52,476 nt of DNA, taken from Antrodiella citrinella. Taxonomy: Eukaryota > Basidiomycota > Agaricomycetes > Polyporales > Steccherinaceae. The notes under the pieces are model-generated. The model had not been told where the DNA came from, did not search any database, and saw only the letters and a program-made list of their open reading frames with translations. The translations under genes and the position numbers were made by a program. Numbering within the stretch: the stretch's first letter is position 1; each line of letters begins with the position of its first letter. Below, piece by piece: positions 44,288-52,476 of this stretch. The stretch is taken from NCBI GenBank assembly GCA_004802725.1, contig SGPM01000188.1:1-52476 (forward strand), given 5' to 3'.

Positions 44288-45506
44288 ATGTCATTACCGA
44301 CTTTTTTGGACCCGGTATCTTCTACACAATTTGGTCCTTCTAGAGACACAAAACATGTTGTCTGCGTTGACGCGTTATATCACTCCAAGCGGCTCGCCTT
44401 GTCGTCCCATGCATTGTGGTGGCCTTCTCGAACAAACAGTTTGTCCGCCGTCGTCATTCTGATACCAGGTAAATGTCTGTCTCGTAGTCTGCAGTCCTTA
44501 TAATTACTCAACAACACTCCGCTCCACAGGCAATCCGGGGCTGGCCCATTTCTACGTACCATTCTTGACAGCCGTACACGAAAAGTGCAAAGGAGAGCTA
44601 CCTATCCTCGCTTCTGCCTTGGTGGGACACACACCCAATGTCGACGATGAACGAGTCTTCGAGGATCCGGATTCGGTTTCTCTTTCAGCACAGGTCGAGC
44701 ATCTCAACGAATTGGTGGATGCTGCTCATGCTGTCTACCCCAAGATTGTTTTGATAGGTCATAGCATAGGCGCATGGCTTTCATTGCAGGTCAGTCTCAT
44801 TATAGTCGGTGTCGACTGAGCGACTCCTCAATTGGGTGAATATACTGTAGGTGCTAAGGGCTCGCCCGGATCGCGTGGACAATCTCTTCTTACTTTTCCC
44901 GACTATTGCTCACATAGGAACGACTCCGAGAGGAAAGTCGCTATCGGTAAGTCTCATTCCGATAGTTTGTCGTTCCGAAAGTTGCTGATGTTCTGAGTGT
45001 GTAGTGGCTATTCCATCCTCCGCTACCTCGTGTTATTTCTATGGCATCTTACGCTACTCGGTTAATCCCACTGCGTGTTCTATCAAAGTTCTTTTCCGAT
45101 TGGCCCCAACCGCAATTGGCTGTATTGCGAAGGCTGTTAGATTCGCCCTCAGCCGTCTATGCAGCGCTGACATTGGCCCACGGCGAGATGATCACGGTCA
45201 AAGAACCTGATGTCCCACTTCTACAGACTTTCAGCAGTCGCATCCATCTGTATTATGGAGAAACTGATGGGTGGGTCGGCGAGCAGAAGGCGCTTCTTCT
45301 CCAGGAGTTGGAATTGCACATGGACGTCAAGATTGCGCACGGTCCTGAAGACATGCCGCATGCTTTCGTAATAAGTTAGTTCTCTTTCGCGTACTTGACG
45401 GTACAACTGCCAGTACTCATACGGTCTTATAGATCACGGAGAACCTGTAGCTAACCAGTGCTACGATTGGCTTCATTCCGCGAATGTTATTCAAGCTTCT
45501 GAATAG
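44288..45506 (+). CDS. Lipid-droplet-associated hydrolase (LDAH family)
   Basis: Exons 44288..44468, 44530..44789, 44851..44946, 45005..45374, 45433..45506 give 326 residues, close to the usual length of the family. Motifs: VVILIPGNPGLAHFYVPFL (the N-P-G-x-x-x-x-Y oxyanion motif), ALVGHTPN, LIGHSIGAWLSLQ (nucleophile Ser139), LFPTIAHIGTTPRG, HLYYGETDGWV (catalytic Asp region) and MPHAFVINHGEPVA (catalytic His). This alpha/beta hydrolase family (PF10230 type) localises to lipid droplets and is linked to sterol-ester and triacylglycerol turnover. The substrate here is inferred only. I chose the start by the first ATG after the short divergent promoter. Confidence 0.9.
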
Positions 45507-46408
45507 AGCTCGTTTTCGTGTAAATCATCCATGGGACCATGTCAGATACATATATTTATCAAGTTGTAGTTGCGTTATGGTAACATTATGTAGAACCATA
45601 AAAACATGGGCACTTGGACTATGGATGTAGCGCTATTAGGACCTAGCTGAGTTTGAAACCTAGCGGAGTTTAAACTCTTACCTTTTTCGGTCACATGTCT
45701 CTCCAAATTGACAATTGTACGAGTTCCACTTCACGTAGAACCCCGTAGAGAATCACATCATGTACAGAATACAAATCTCTATCCATACATGCAAAAAACA
45801 TGGTTTTCTGACTGAAGATAATGTCAAAGTTCATGTATCTCTAATTTATCTGGATGTCTTTGGCTTGACACTTTTGCAAAGAATCCAGCCAATTATTGTC
45901 TGCAGTGAGCATTCCAAGCACTCATTTGAAATGGTATTCATGAGAAGAAATTGCCAAACTCTTTGATTTTGAACTCCAGCTGGTATAGCAGCACATCTCG
46001 TACGGCACGGTACGGGCTAGCATTGGAGCAAAAAGGTGCCCCGTTCAATAGTGAACAAGACATAATCTTGGAAAATTTGAATAACAGGATACTTCAAATA
46101 GTGCTTCTGTATATGTGCAAAGGTTTTTGGCTTTGCAGAGCTTGGACCCGCGAAGCGGGGAAGAAAAATGGATCGAAACAGTGTATCACACAGTAATAAT
46201 GTGTTTTGGCTTCAAAACTGCTCCGACTAGCTCAATTCTTCCATATCACGCAAGCTACATCGTTACTTTACATATTCAGTTCTGGACCACAGTCGGTTCA
46301 GTGAGTGGAACAAGAACGGTAGCTTGTTTTCTTCCCCTCCTTCTTTTATTCGAATTAATTTAATTAATTTTTATGTAAGCACTACATGTATAATCCTAAA
46401 GCCAAAAC
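45507..46408. other. AT-rich intergenic region, no supported gene
   Basis: About 900 bp, clearly more AT-rich than the rest of the window. It holds short frames without domains (45760-46363), two near-direct copies of acctagcNgagttt (45641-45654 and 45658-45671), and a small hairpin CCCGC-GAA-GCGGG at 46147-46159. It may be a decayed transposon, as it lies next to the fold-back element, but no terminal repeats were found. Confidence 0.45.
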
Positions 46409-48005
46409 ATGGGGTTGCAGGCTTCACCGGGGGCATTGGCTCGTATAAACTCGATTTATATCTGACTTATACGTGAATGTTTGTGGAAATATGAAATAAA
46501 TATCTTCGGTCGACTACATTGAGGGTTATAAAGACATTATAAATCCATAGTGTGCATTCAATATGATCGCCACTCATAATTTTCACTGTCCGTTGGTGAA
46601 AATTATGAGCGGCGATCATATGGAATGCACACCATGATTGTTATGTAATTGTATAATTCTCAATGTAGTCGACTGAAGACATTTATTTCATATTTCCACA
46701 AACATTTACATATAAGTCAGAGATAAATCAAGTTTATATGAGCCAATGCCCCCGGTGTCAGAAAACAATTTCTCATCGATCCCACGGTGAACATCGGCTC
46801 GGCCGGACGCACGATAGAGGCAGAGATGACCGCCTTCGTGAACAGTGTTCCTGGTGTGCCGCCTCAAATACAGCTCGACGGCGACGCTACAGATATATTC
46901 CCAAGTAAACACCATCTCTGCATTTGCTGCTGTCGCATCATTCTCATTATTTTCGGCAGCTCCTCGCTCTCCATCACAAACCATCGGGCAGGTGGGACAA
47001 GACCTGACCGTCATCGTATATCCCGTCGTCGATGAGACAGGTTATACAGGAAAGCCTATACAGGACGCTCTGGTCAAACATGCTCAAAGGGACGACCAGT
47101 TTGCAGCGGACGTATCGGTTGCCATTGGTCAGCAACTTATCGAAGAGGAGGAGCAGTCGAAAGCAGCAGACCCGTCATCTTCCAAGAAGCAAGGGAAAAA
47201 GAGGAAGAAGGCGAAAGTGCAGCCGCAGCATCTCGGTATGTTCTATGGCCCCTCTACGTGTCCATAGACTGACATTGTTAGCAGGTGACACGGGTAAGAT
47301 GTCGGCTTCTCTATCCTAGCCTCCTAGCGCTGACGCTGCAAACACAGGTGCTAGCAGCGAGGCTCCTGTTACCCTCGAGAGCCTCTCTCTGATGATGAAG
47401 GCCATGTCCGAGAAGTTCGAAGAAGAGCGTAAAGAGTTTCGAGAGGAGCGTAAAAAGTTTCAAGAACAGGTGAAAGAACTTCAAGAACAGGTGAAAGAAC
47501 TTCAAGAGGAAAACAGGGATCGGAGGGTGGAGATTGCAGAGCTCCGGCGTGAGCTCAACAAAGTAAGCACATTCACCCTTAATTTATACGCATGCGTCCT
47601 TTCTTTATAAAGGTTCATCCAATGGTCTGGGCAGTGTGCCGCCGTTCTCTCTTGGACATGGCCAGACTCAAAATTCTCAGACTCTTTGGCTTCGACCCCG
47701 CCATCGTAAAATGGCGTGAGTTTGCCAACGAACGGCCCTCCGAGGAGATCATCAATGCCATTCAAGCCAAACTTCGTGAACAGCATGATCCGCTGGACAA
47801 GTCGTTGGAAGATAAGTCTACCGCGCTCGCAGCCATTGTCAACCCATATGACAAGTATCGCATAGATGGCAACCTGAATGCCCACCCGAAGGACAGCAAA
47901 ATACTAGCTCAGTCCATTTTCACCCTTTCCGAAGGGGACAGGATGCTTTTCAGTGATACGTATCGCTTCGTGTTTGGAGAAGAACCTACTGCCTTCGAAG
48001 AGTAG
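46409..48005 (+). CDS. Lineage-specific coiled-coil protein, first exon interrupted by the fold-back element
   Basis: The conserved-looking part is 46758..46904, 46960..47235, 47285..47293 (9 nt), 47348..47562, 47613..48005. To the left of the element an ATG at 46409 gives 16 nt (MGLQA plus one base) which, joined directly to 46758, continues in frame as FRKQFLIDPTVNIGS. Every later phase agrees, giving 351 residues without the element. With the element in place the frame is interrupted, so the allele may be disrupted or use another start. Visible features: IEAEMTAFVNSVPGVPP, IQLDGDATDIFP, VGQDLTVIVYPVVDETGYTG, a Lys-rich KKQGKKRKKAK patch, a coiled coil with an exact 21-nt heptad repeat (LQEQVKE), and a helical C-terminus (IFTLSEGDRMLFSDTYRFVF). 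No known domain is recognised. Confidence 0.55.
46425..46757. mobile_element. 333-bp fold-back / MITE-like palindromic element
   Basis: The two halves are near-complete reverse complements. Left arm 46425-46589 starts CACCGGGGGCATTGGCTCGT; the reverse complement of the right end starts CACCGGGGGCATTGGCTCAT. Long stretches match along the arms (for example GAATGTTTGTGGAAATATGA against AAATGTTTGTGGAAATATGA, then TCGACTACATTGAG, GTGTGCATTC, ATATGATCGCC and CTCATAATTTTCAC), with only a few central bases unpaired near 46590-46597. It has no coding capacity and is AT-rich between GC-rich termini. A clear target-site duplication is not visible: the flanks are ggctt and tcaga. It fits a non-autonomous DNA transposon (MITE). 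The autonomous family is not identified. Confidence 0.85.
47459..47510 (+). repeat. 21-nt tandem repeat encoding a coiled-coil heptad
   Basis: About two and a half copies of a cttcaagaacaggtgaaaga unit (plus one base) encode (L/F)QEQVKE heptads. The period of 21 nt equals one heptad, so the coiled coil grew or can grow by unit duplication. Confidence 0.8.
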
Positions 48006-48595
48006 CCTGTCTTGGTGGAAGGGCTCAGGCGAATGGGATGTAGGTTCATAGGAAAGTTGCAGTCGAAACAGGGCCACAGACTTCTTGTCGGCGCGTCCAC
48101 TTTCCGCCCACGTTTGCATCGTTCTGGATGTGCGTTGTATTGTCAGAATAGATAGTAGGTTAAAGAGGTGAAATTGTCGCAGCCGCTGACGGACCGTCGC
48201 GGGGTGTCTTTCCTCCTCAGTCAGATTGGCTCACAGTGTCCTTCGAGATCCCTTCGCATTTGGCACCTTTCGTTGCTCCCTATCAGTCATAGAGTAGTCG
48301 TTTTGTATGGATCTGTTTGACTGCCCGCAGTGCAGTGCTGCGGGTTTTCTGACTCGGCTGACGGAAGTCAAACACTTGTTAACCATTGTCAACTGATGCA
48401 AGACTCGTAGAAAAGCAGTCGAATACAGATATGATGAAACAACATTACACAGGAAACAGAGGTCAAAAGGGCAGTTATAAAAACACGCACTGCTTGGAGT
48501 CCACGCTCACGACAATGAACGAAAATCTGAACGAAAGAAGACGATAAAAAAGGACAAACATCAAACATAACATTTCAAGCACCAAGCACCAAGCT
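48006..48595. other. Convergent intergenic region, no supported gene
   Basis: 590 bp between two stop codons facing each other. Reverse frames at 47904-48119 overlap the coiled-coil gene end and are shadows. No repeat or RNA gene is recognised. Confidence 0.45.
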
Positions 48596-50821
48596 TCAAT
48601 CCGCGACCTTCTTCACCGCGTAGCGCTCCCAACTCGGATACACGAACGTTTGGGCCTTGTATGCGCCCTCCCTCTCCCTGGGAACACCGCCCTTGCCCTT
48701 GCCTGCCTTGAATCCGAAGCGCACCTTGCGCCCCCCGAGCGGCTCGAACGACACGGGCACGTCCACCGTCATAGGCAGGGCCGTGATCTTCAGCTTGCGG
48801 CTGTCCGAGGGGGAGCGCGGGAATGGGGGACTGACTTTCTGTTTTGAAGGACGTGAGCGGGTGGGCGTGGGTGCTGATGGGCGGGAACGGGACGGGGATG
48901 AGGATGAGTATGGGGAAGGGTAGTGAGATGTTGAGGAAGAGGATGAACCGGAGGGGGAGAAGGCCGATGACGATGACCCGGATGCAGACGAGGAAGATGA
49001 GCCAGATGCGAATGTGGATGACGAAGAGGAGGGAAACGAGGGACCTGCTACTCCGGAAGAGGATCCCGCGAGCGCCGTGGATGAACTTGGACGGGGTGGG
49101 TGTCGTATTCGCGACGGTGGTGTCAGTTCGGGTGGTGCTGGGTCAGGTGGAGGTGGCGGCGGTGACAGCACATTGAGCTCTGCTTGTGCTTCAGCATTTG
49201 TAGGTTGCAGTCGTAGCACGGCTCGGATATCTGACAGACGCTGTCAGCTGAGATTCTTCCTTTTCAATTGGTCCAGTCGTACCCTTGATTGCGTCTGCGT
49301 TCTTGTCTTGGGCTTTACGTGCTTGGGCTCTTCGCCAGTGACCCTTCACACTCTTGTGCTGGCTGAGTGCGGCATCGCATGCTTTTTCAGCCTCCATCCA
49401 TCTACGAAACGCGTCAAGGACCAACTGTGAGCGACAATCTCGTGACGCACCTTTGCAATTTCAAATATGCAGCTGCCAGGTTAAGCTGATAATGCGGCAT
49501 CTCTGGCTCCACTTGGTGAGCTGTCTTGTACTGCTCTATCGCGGTAGCGTATTCGCCTCTTTTGAAGGAAACGTTCCCCTAGGAGCAACATTTGTGACTG
49601 ATACAAGACCAGAGATTGAGGCTCACTGACCTGCTCCTTCTCATGTTCTGCTCTNAAAAAACGCCACTCCATCACCTCGCCAATGGTCAAAACGTCTGCT
49701 CGATGCTCCCCGTGCGTACAATCGTCGGCCTCCAGACTGACAAAATCTAGGTCCACATCCCATATATCTTCCTCCTCCTCTGTCCCCCAACCAAACACGC
49801 CGCTGCCTGTGAATATACATTTCTACCGTTTGCATGGTGCTACATGGGTAATGCAAGGGCAGGTCGTGTGACACACCTCTGCCGTCCCATTCTCGCTCCT
49901 TTCCCGGACGCACCCCGCTCTCCTCCTCGTCCTCCCTCACTGTCTTCTCGCACACCTCGCTCAGATGATCCGTCGAGCAGCCGCAGTCGCACCACTTCCC
50001 CACGAGTTTCTCCCGCAGGACAAGCCCGTACCCACGCACATCGAATTCCCGCGCAACTCGCCATAGCGTTTGGGATACGCGTTCGTACCCAACACGGACC
50101 TTGTGGCGCCATTCCGGATCCCAGTCCCCGTGGACGCTCGTCTTGGCAAATTTACGCTCGCAGGCGTCCTCCAAGGCGCCGACGCCCTCCGTGAGCGGAG
50201 CAAGATGTGGGGGCTTGGAGAATGCTGCTGTAGGCATCGCTTGGAGGGTATCCAGGTGTGATTTGAGGGCGGGGAAATATGGGAGAAGACGAAGAGAATG
50301 CAGGCCGCGCTTCTGGCATATTGGGACGTTGTTGGACATAGCCTGGTAGAGGTTCAGTACGGTTTGCGAAGATAAGATCGAACGGGACGCACGAAATGTC
50401 TGAGCGCGGTATAGGACCATAGCACGCTCTTCGTCGCAACTCGTTCCCCTGCTTGTCGGAGATCCATGCCAATGGCAGACCGGAAGAAGTCCTTGATCTC
50501 ATCGCAATCTGCATTCGCAGCGACCCAGCCCGGACCACCTGCATTGACACACTGCATGACGAATGTGGGTAGATGGAGGAGAGCAACGTAGTAGAGATGG
50601 GTAGAGAAGAGCCGGGCAATGTCCTGCTCGAATCGGATGAGGAGAAGGCGGGCTATGGCACGTTCGAGTTGGGAGACTGCGGTCATGGCCTGGGAGATGC
50701 CGCGGTCGACATGAACGTTGGGTATGCGCTGGTCCTTGGTGGATATGTCGGAACTGCGCTTGGCCAGTTTCTTTGCGCGACCGGGAGGTCTTTTCTTCGC
50801 ATGGGAGTACTTGGCAGGCAT
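48596..50821 (-). CDS. TPR-domain protein of unknown function
   Basis: Exons in coding order (reverse): 50393..50821, 49877..50342, 49631..49806, 49451..49578, 49283..49401, 48596..49230; 650 residues. The first ATG is at 50821; a GTG at 50851 only extends the frame. The N-terminus is basic (MPAKYSHAKKRPPGRAKKLA), followed by a helical region (QLERAIARLLLIRFEQDIAR). Residues about 250-275 hold CDCGCS plus further Cys, possibly metal-binding. Exons 4-5 encode TPR repeats: GNVSFKRGEYATAIEQYKTA, MPHYQLNLAAAYLKLQRWME, HWRRAQARKAQDKNADAIKD, IRAVLRLQPTNAEAQAELN. A very Ser/Pro-rich stretch and a conserved-looking tail (LKITALPMTVDVPVSFEPLG) follow. TPRs of this kind often bind chaperone C-termini, but no partner is evident. 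Base 49655 is N. Confidence 0.78.
49655..49655. other. Ambiguous base (N) next to a homopolymer in coding sequence
   Basis: The N lies at the edge of an A-run (ctctnaaaaaacgcc) in the TPR gene. Length errors are likely at such sites, but the frame continues into recognisable TPR coding sequence, so the present length is probably right. Confidence 0.95.
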
Positions 50822-51419
50822 TCCGTGTCTGAACGGATACGCGCCGAGCACAAAGCAGACTGTAGAACATACATCAGATATCAGGGTACTTTCGATACAA
50901 AAGAAATGCCTACATGCTCAAGTTCGCGGACACTTGGTATCAGTGTCAATGTACAGTGCTATAGCAGTCACACAGTCACGGTACCCGTGACACATCGACC
51001 CCGTTATCCGATGTGTCAAAATCAATTACTGTACACACCGTCACGATTTTCAATATTATTAGTAATACATAATGATGCTTGTCCACTGTACTGTCTGTAC
51101 AGGCCGCATTCTTATCACAGCAGTTGGCTTGTTGACAATGTCATGGTGCGCACGGAAGATAGTTGATCACAGACTCACGCTTGAGATGAGATCACGTTCC
51201 AGAAGCTGCGATTCAGTGTCACTGTGTGTATGGCCACCCTGATGAGCGCGCTGAACAAAGCTTCTAAACTCTCTTTCGTTCCAGCATAAGTATCAAGAAG
51301 CCGTGGCGGATGGAGATCGTTAGAGATCGTTCTCTTCTCTTCAGTTTCTGCGTCTTAGGTTGCAGAACGACCTCGAGCAGTGCTCCTTCGCAAGACGGAA
51401 AATTCGTGAACTTCCAGCC
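50822..51419. other. Divergent promoter region with inverted repeats, no supported gene
   Basis: About 600 bp between the TPR gene and the DUF6533 gene starts. Forward frames (50573-51166) run antisense through the TPR gene and lack domains. It contains two overlapping inverted repeats at 50975-51017, annotated separately. Confidence 0.45.
50975..51017. promoter_or_regulatory. Two overlapping inverted repeats
   Basis: GTCACGG/CCGTGAC (50975-50981 and 50985-50991, 3-nt loop) overlaps GACACATCG/CGATGTGTC (50989-50997 and 51009-51017, 11-nt spacer). Sharing of GAC between the two means only one hairpin can form at a time. These may be dimeric factor sites in the divergent promoter; no factor is assigned. 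Confidence 0.45.
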
Positions 51420-52459
51420 ATGGACGCTCCGCTACCCCCGGATGTCGTCAAGGAAATCGTCACCGGATTTTCCCACCTGTACGCCCCGTCACTTATGCTC
51501 AGCGATATCCCTGGTTAACATTCTTGAATAGGGTGGCAAACAAATACTATGTGTTGGCATCGACCGTGATGCTGGTCTACGATCATATGCTGACGTTCGA
51601 GGTAGGGTCGCAGTCGCTCTTTCACGAGCTCTGCTGACAGCAACCGCAGCGAGAACGAGTGCATGTATGGAACAAGAGGAAAAGCTTGCCGAGCTACCTC
51701 TTCTTCATCTTCCGCTACCTGACTCCCATCGTGTCCTTGATCAACCTCATTGCGCTGAACGACCCCAACTGGGTAGGGCCTACGTGCAACCACTGGATTT
51801 GGCTACCAGTGGCCGTTGGGCCCATAGTAAGTGCGGCCACAGGCAGTGAGTTGCATCTCGTCACTGTTTGTCCGAAGACTTACCGTGTTCTTTGATAGTT
51901 ATTCTGAGTTAGTCGATTGGCATTCACACCCTTTCGTATTGCTCATCTATCTCTAGTCCTACGAGTCTACGCGATATACCAGCAATGTGAGTCTTCCGTC
52001 GTCCTTCTCGTTAACTCGGCTCATTTTTCGTGACAGCCCAATGGATTCTGTATATTACCGTCCCCATTTACTTGGCCGAACTGGGCGTTATGGGCGTACG
52101 TGAAAGTCATGCGGTCTTTGTGTAGAAACATCTACTAACAGGTCCGCTCCTTCTTCCAGTGGTCCATACCTGCCGGCGCACCGGCACCTCTTCCGCCCGG
52201 TTTTGTGGGATGCGTGCCCAGCGAGAAGGCGGGGACCGGACGTCGTACGTCGAACCTGATGAACTCCCACATAATGACAGATGTGCTCACATGAGGACAC
52301 TGCCTCGTGACCAGGTTTATCAGCGCTCTACATTGCAGCTCTGGTCTTCGACGCTACCATCTTCCTCCTGACATTTGGCAGAGCTCTTTTCCTGCGTTTC
52401 ACAAAGTCCAGCATACCGTTGGTCACTGTCATCGTGAGAGATGGAACTCTGTATTTCCT
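51420..52459 (+). CDS. DUF6533-type seven-helix membrane protein, C-terminus beyond window edge
   Basis: Exons 51420..51478, 51532..51601, 51650..51845, 51899..51907 (9 nt), 51957..51986, 52037..52095, 52142..52244 and 52315..52459, the last ending at a GTGAGT donor. The start MDAPLPPDVVKEIVTGFSHL is followed by the DUF6533 signature: NKYYVLASTVMLVYDHMLTF, RERVHVWNKRKSLPSYLFF, FRYLTPIVSL. Further hydrophobic segments are NHWIWLPVAVGPIVSAATG, IILILRVYAIYQQS (assembled across the 9-nt exon), WILYITVPIYLAELGVMG and LSALYIAALVFDATIFLLTF. These membrane proteins form large families in Agaricomycetes; their function is unknown, although the topology recalls seven-helix receptors. The gene runs off the right edge. 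Confidence 0.85.
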
Positions 52460-52476
52460 GTGAGTTCGTCCATACT

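Noticed and set aside
46147..46159. CCCGC-GAA-GCGGG hairpin as a terminator or tRNA-like element
   Set aside because: Stem of only 5 bp, no T-run, and eukaryotic context; no RNA gene structure around it.
50573..51166. 197-codon forward frame overlapping the TPR gene start
   Set aside because: First half is antisense to TPR exon 1, second half is intergenic; no domain.
1..52476. CRISPR arrays, rRNA, tRNA genes or bacterial operons
   Set aside because: None seen; the gene structure is intron-rich and eukaryotic throughout.

Overview
This window looks like nuclear DNA from a filamentous basidiomycete, most likely an Agaricomycete. Genes are packed tightly on both strands and cut by many GT-AG introns of about 48-60 nt. 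Several families typical of mushroom-forming fungi are present: an F-box/LRR-type protein, a DUF6533 seven-helix membrane protein, a CBM1-GH5 endoglucanase and a Tea1-like kelch/coiled-coil protein. I see no prokaryotic, organellar or viral gene set. Exon structures were built by hand: I required GT-AG junctions, checked that every exon sum was divisible by three, and required conserved motifs to join across junctions. Two bases are ambiguous (8823 and 49655), so the assembly is draft.

Layout, left part. 1-1358 (-): F-box-like protein, cut by the window edge. 2006-3654 (-): SLD2/DRC1 replication factor, divergent from 3913-6902 (+), a long disordered protein with a Pal1-like motif. 7417-7857 (-): possible small gene. 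8084-10677 (+): PB1 + UBA-like protein. 10957-11843 (-): SF3A2 spliceosome subunit, divergent from 12124-17308 (+): RRP5 ribosome biogenesis factor. 17502-22389 (-): Tea1-like kelch/coiled-coil protein, followed by a decayed tandem copy at 23140-24830 (-). 25252-25609 (-): small C2H2 zinc-finger gene, head to head with 25860-28317 (+): alpha/beta-hydrolase lipase. 28702-29970 (+): S-formylglutathione hydrolase.

Layout, right part. 30210-32174 (-): FHA-domain checkpoint kinase of the Cds1/CHK2 type. 32615-35045 (-): LSG1 GTPase. 35298-37172 (-): secreted GH5 endoglucanase with N-terminal CBM1. 37818-39041 (+): LYR-like protein. 39146-43969 (-): exocyst subunit SEC8. 44288-45506 (+): lipid-droplet-associated hydrolase. 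An AT-rich gap is followed by a 333-bp fold-back (MITE-like) element at 46425-46757, which appears to sit inside the first exon of a lineage-specific coiled-coil gene (46409-48005, +). 48596-50821 (-): TPR protein. 51420-52459 (+): DUF6533 membrane protein, cut by the window edge.

Most genes are unrelated housekeeping functions: replication initiation and checkpoint (SLD2, Cds1-like), splicing (SF3A2), ribosome assembly (RRP5, LSG1), polarity and secretion (Tea1-like, possible Pal1-like, SEC8), formaldehyde detoxification and lipid turnover. Secreted plant-wall degradation is represented by the GH5 enzyme. The most notable signals are the fold-back element interrupting a reading frame, a cluster of very small exons (3-11 nt) that carry catalytic or start codons, and a tandem kelch-gene duplicate caught while decaying. 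No operon-like functional system is evident.
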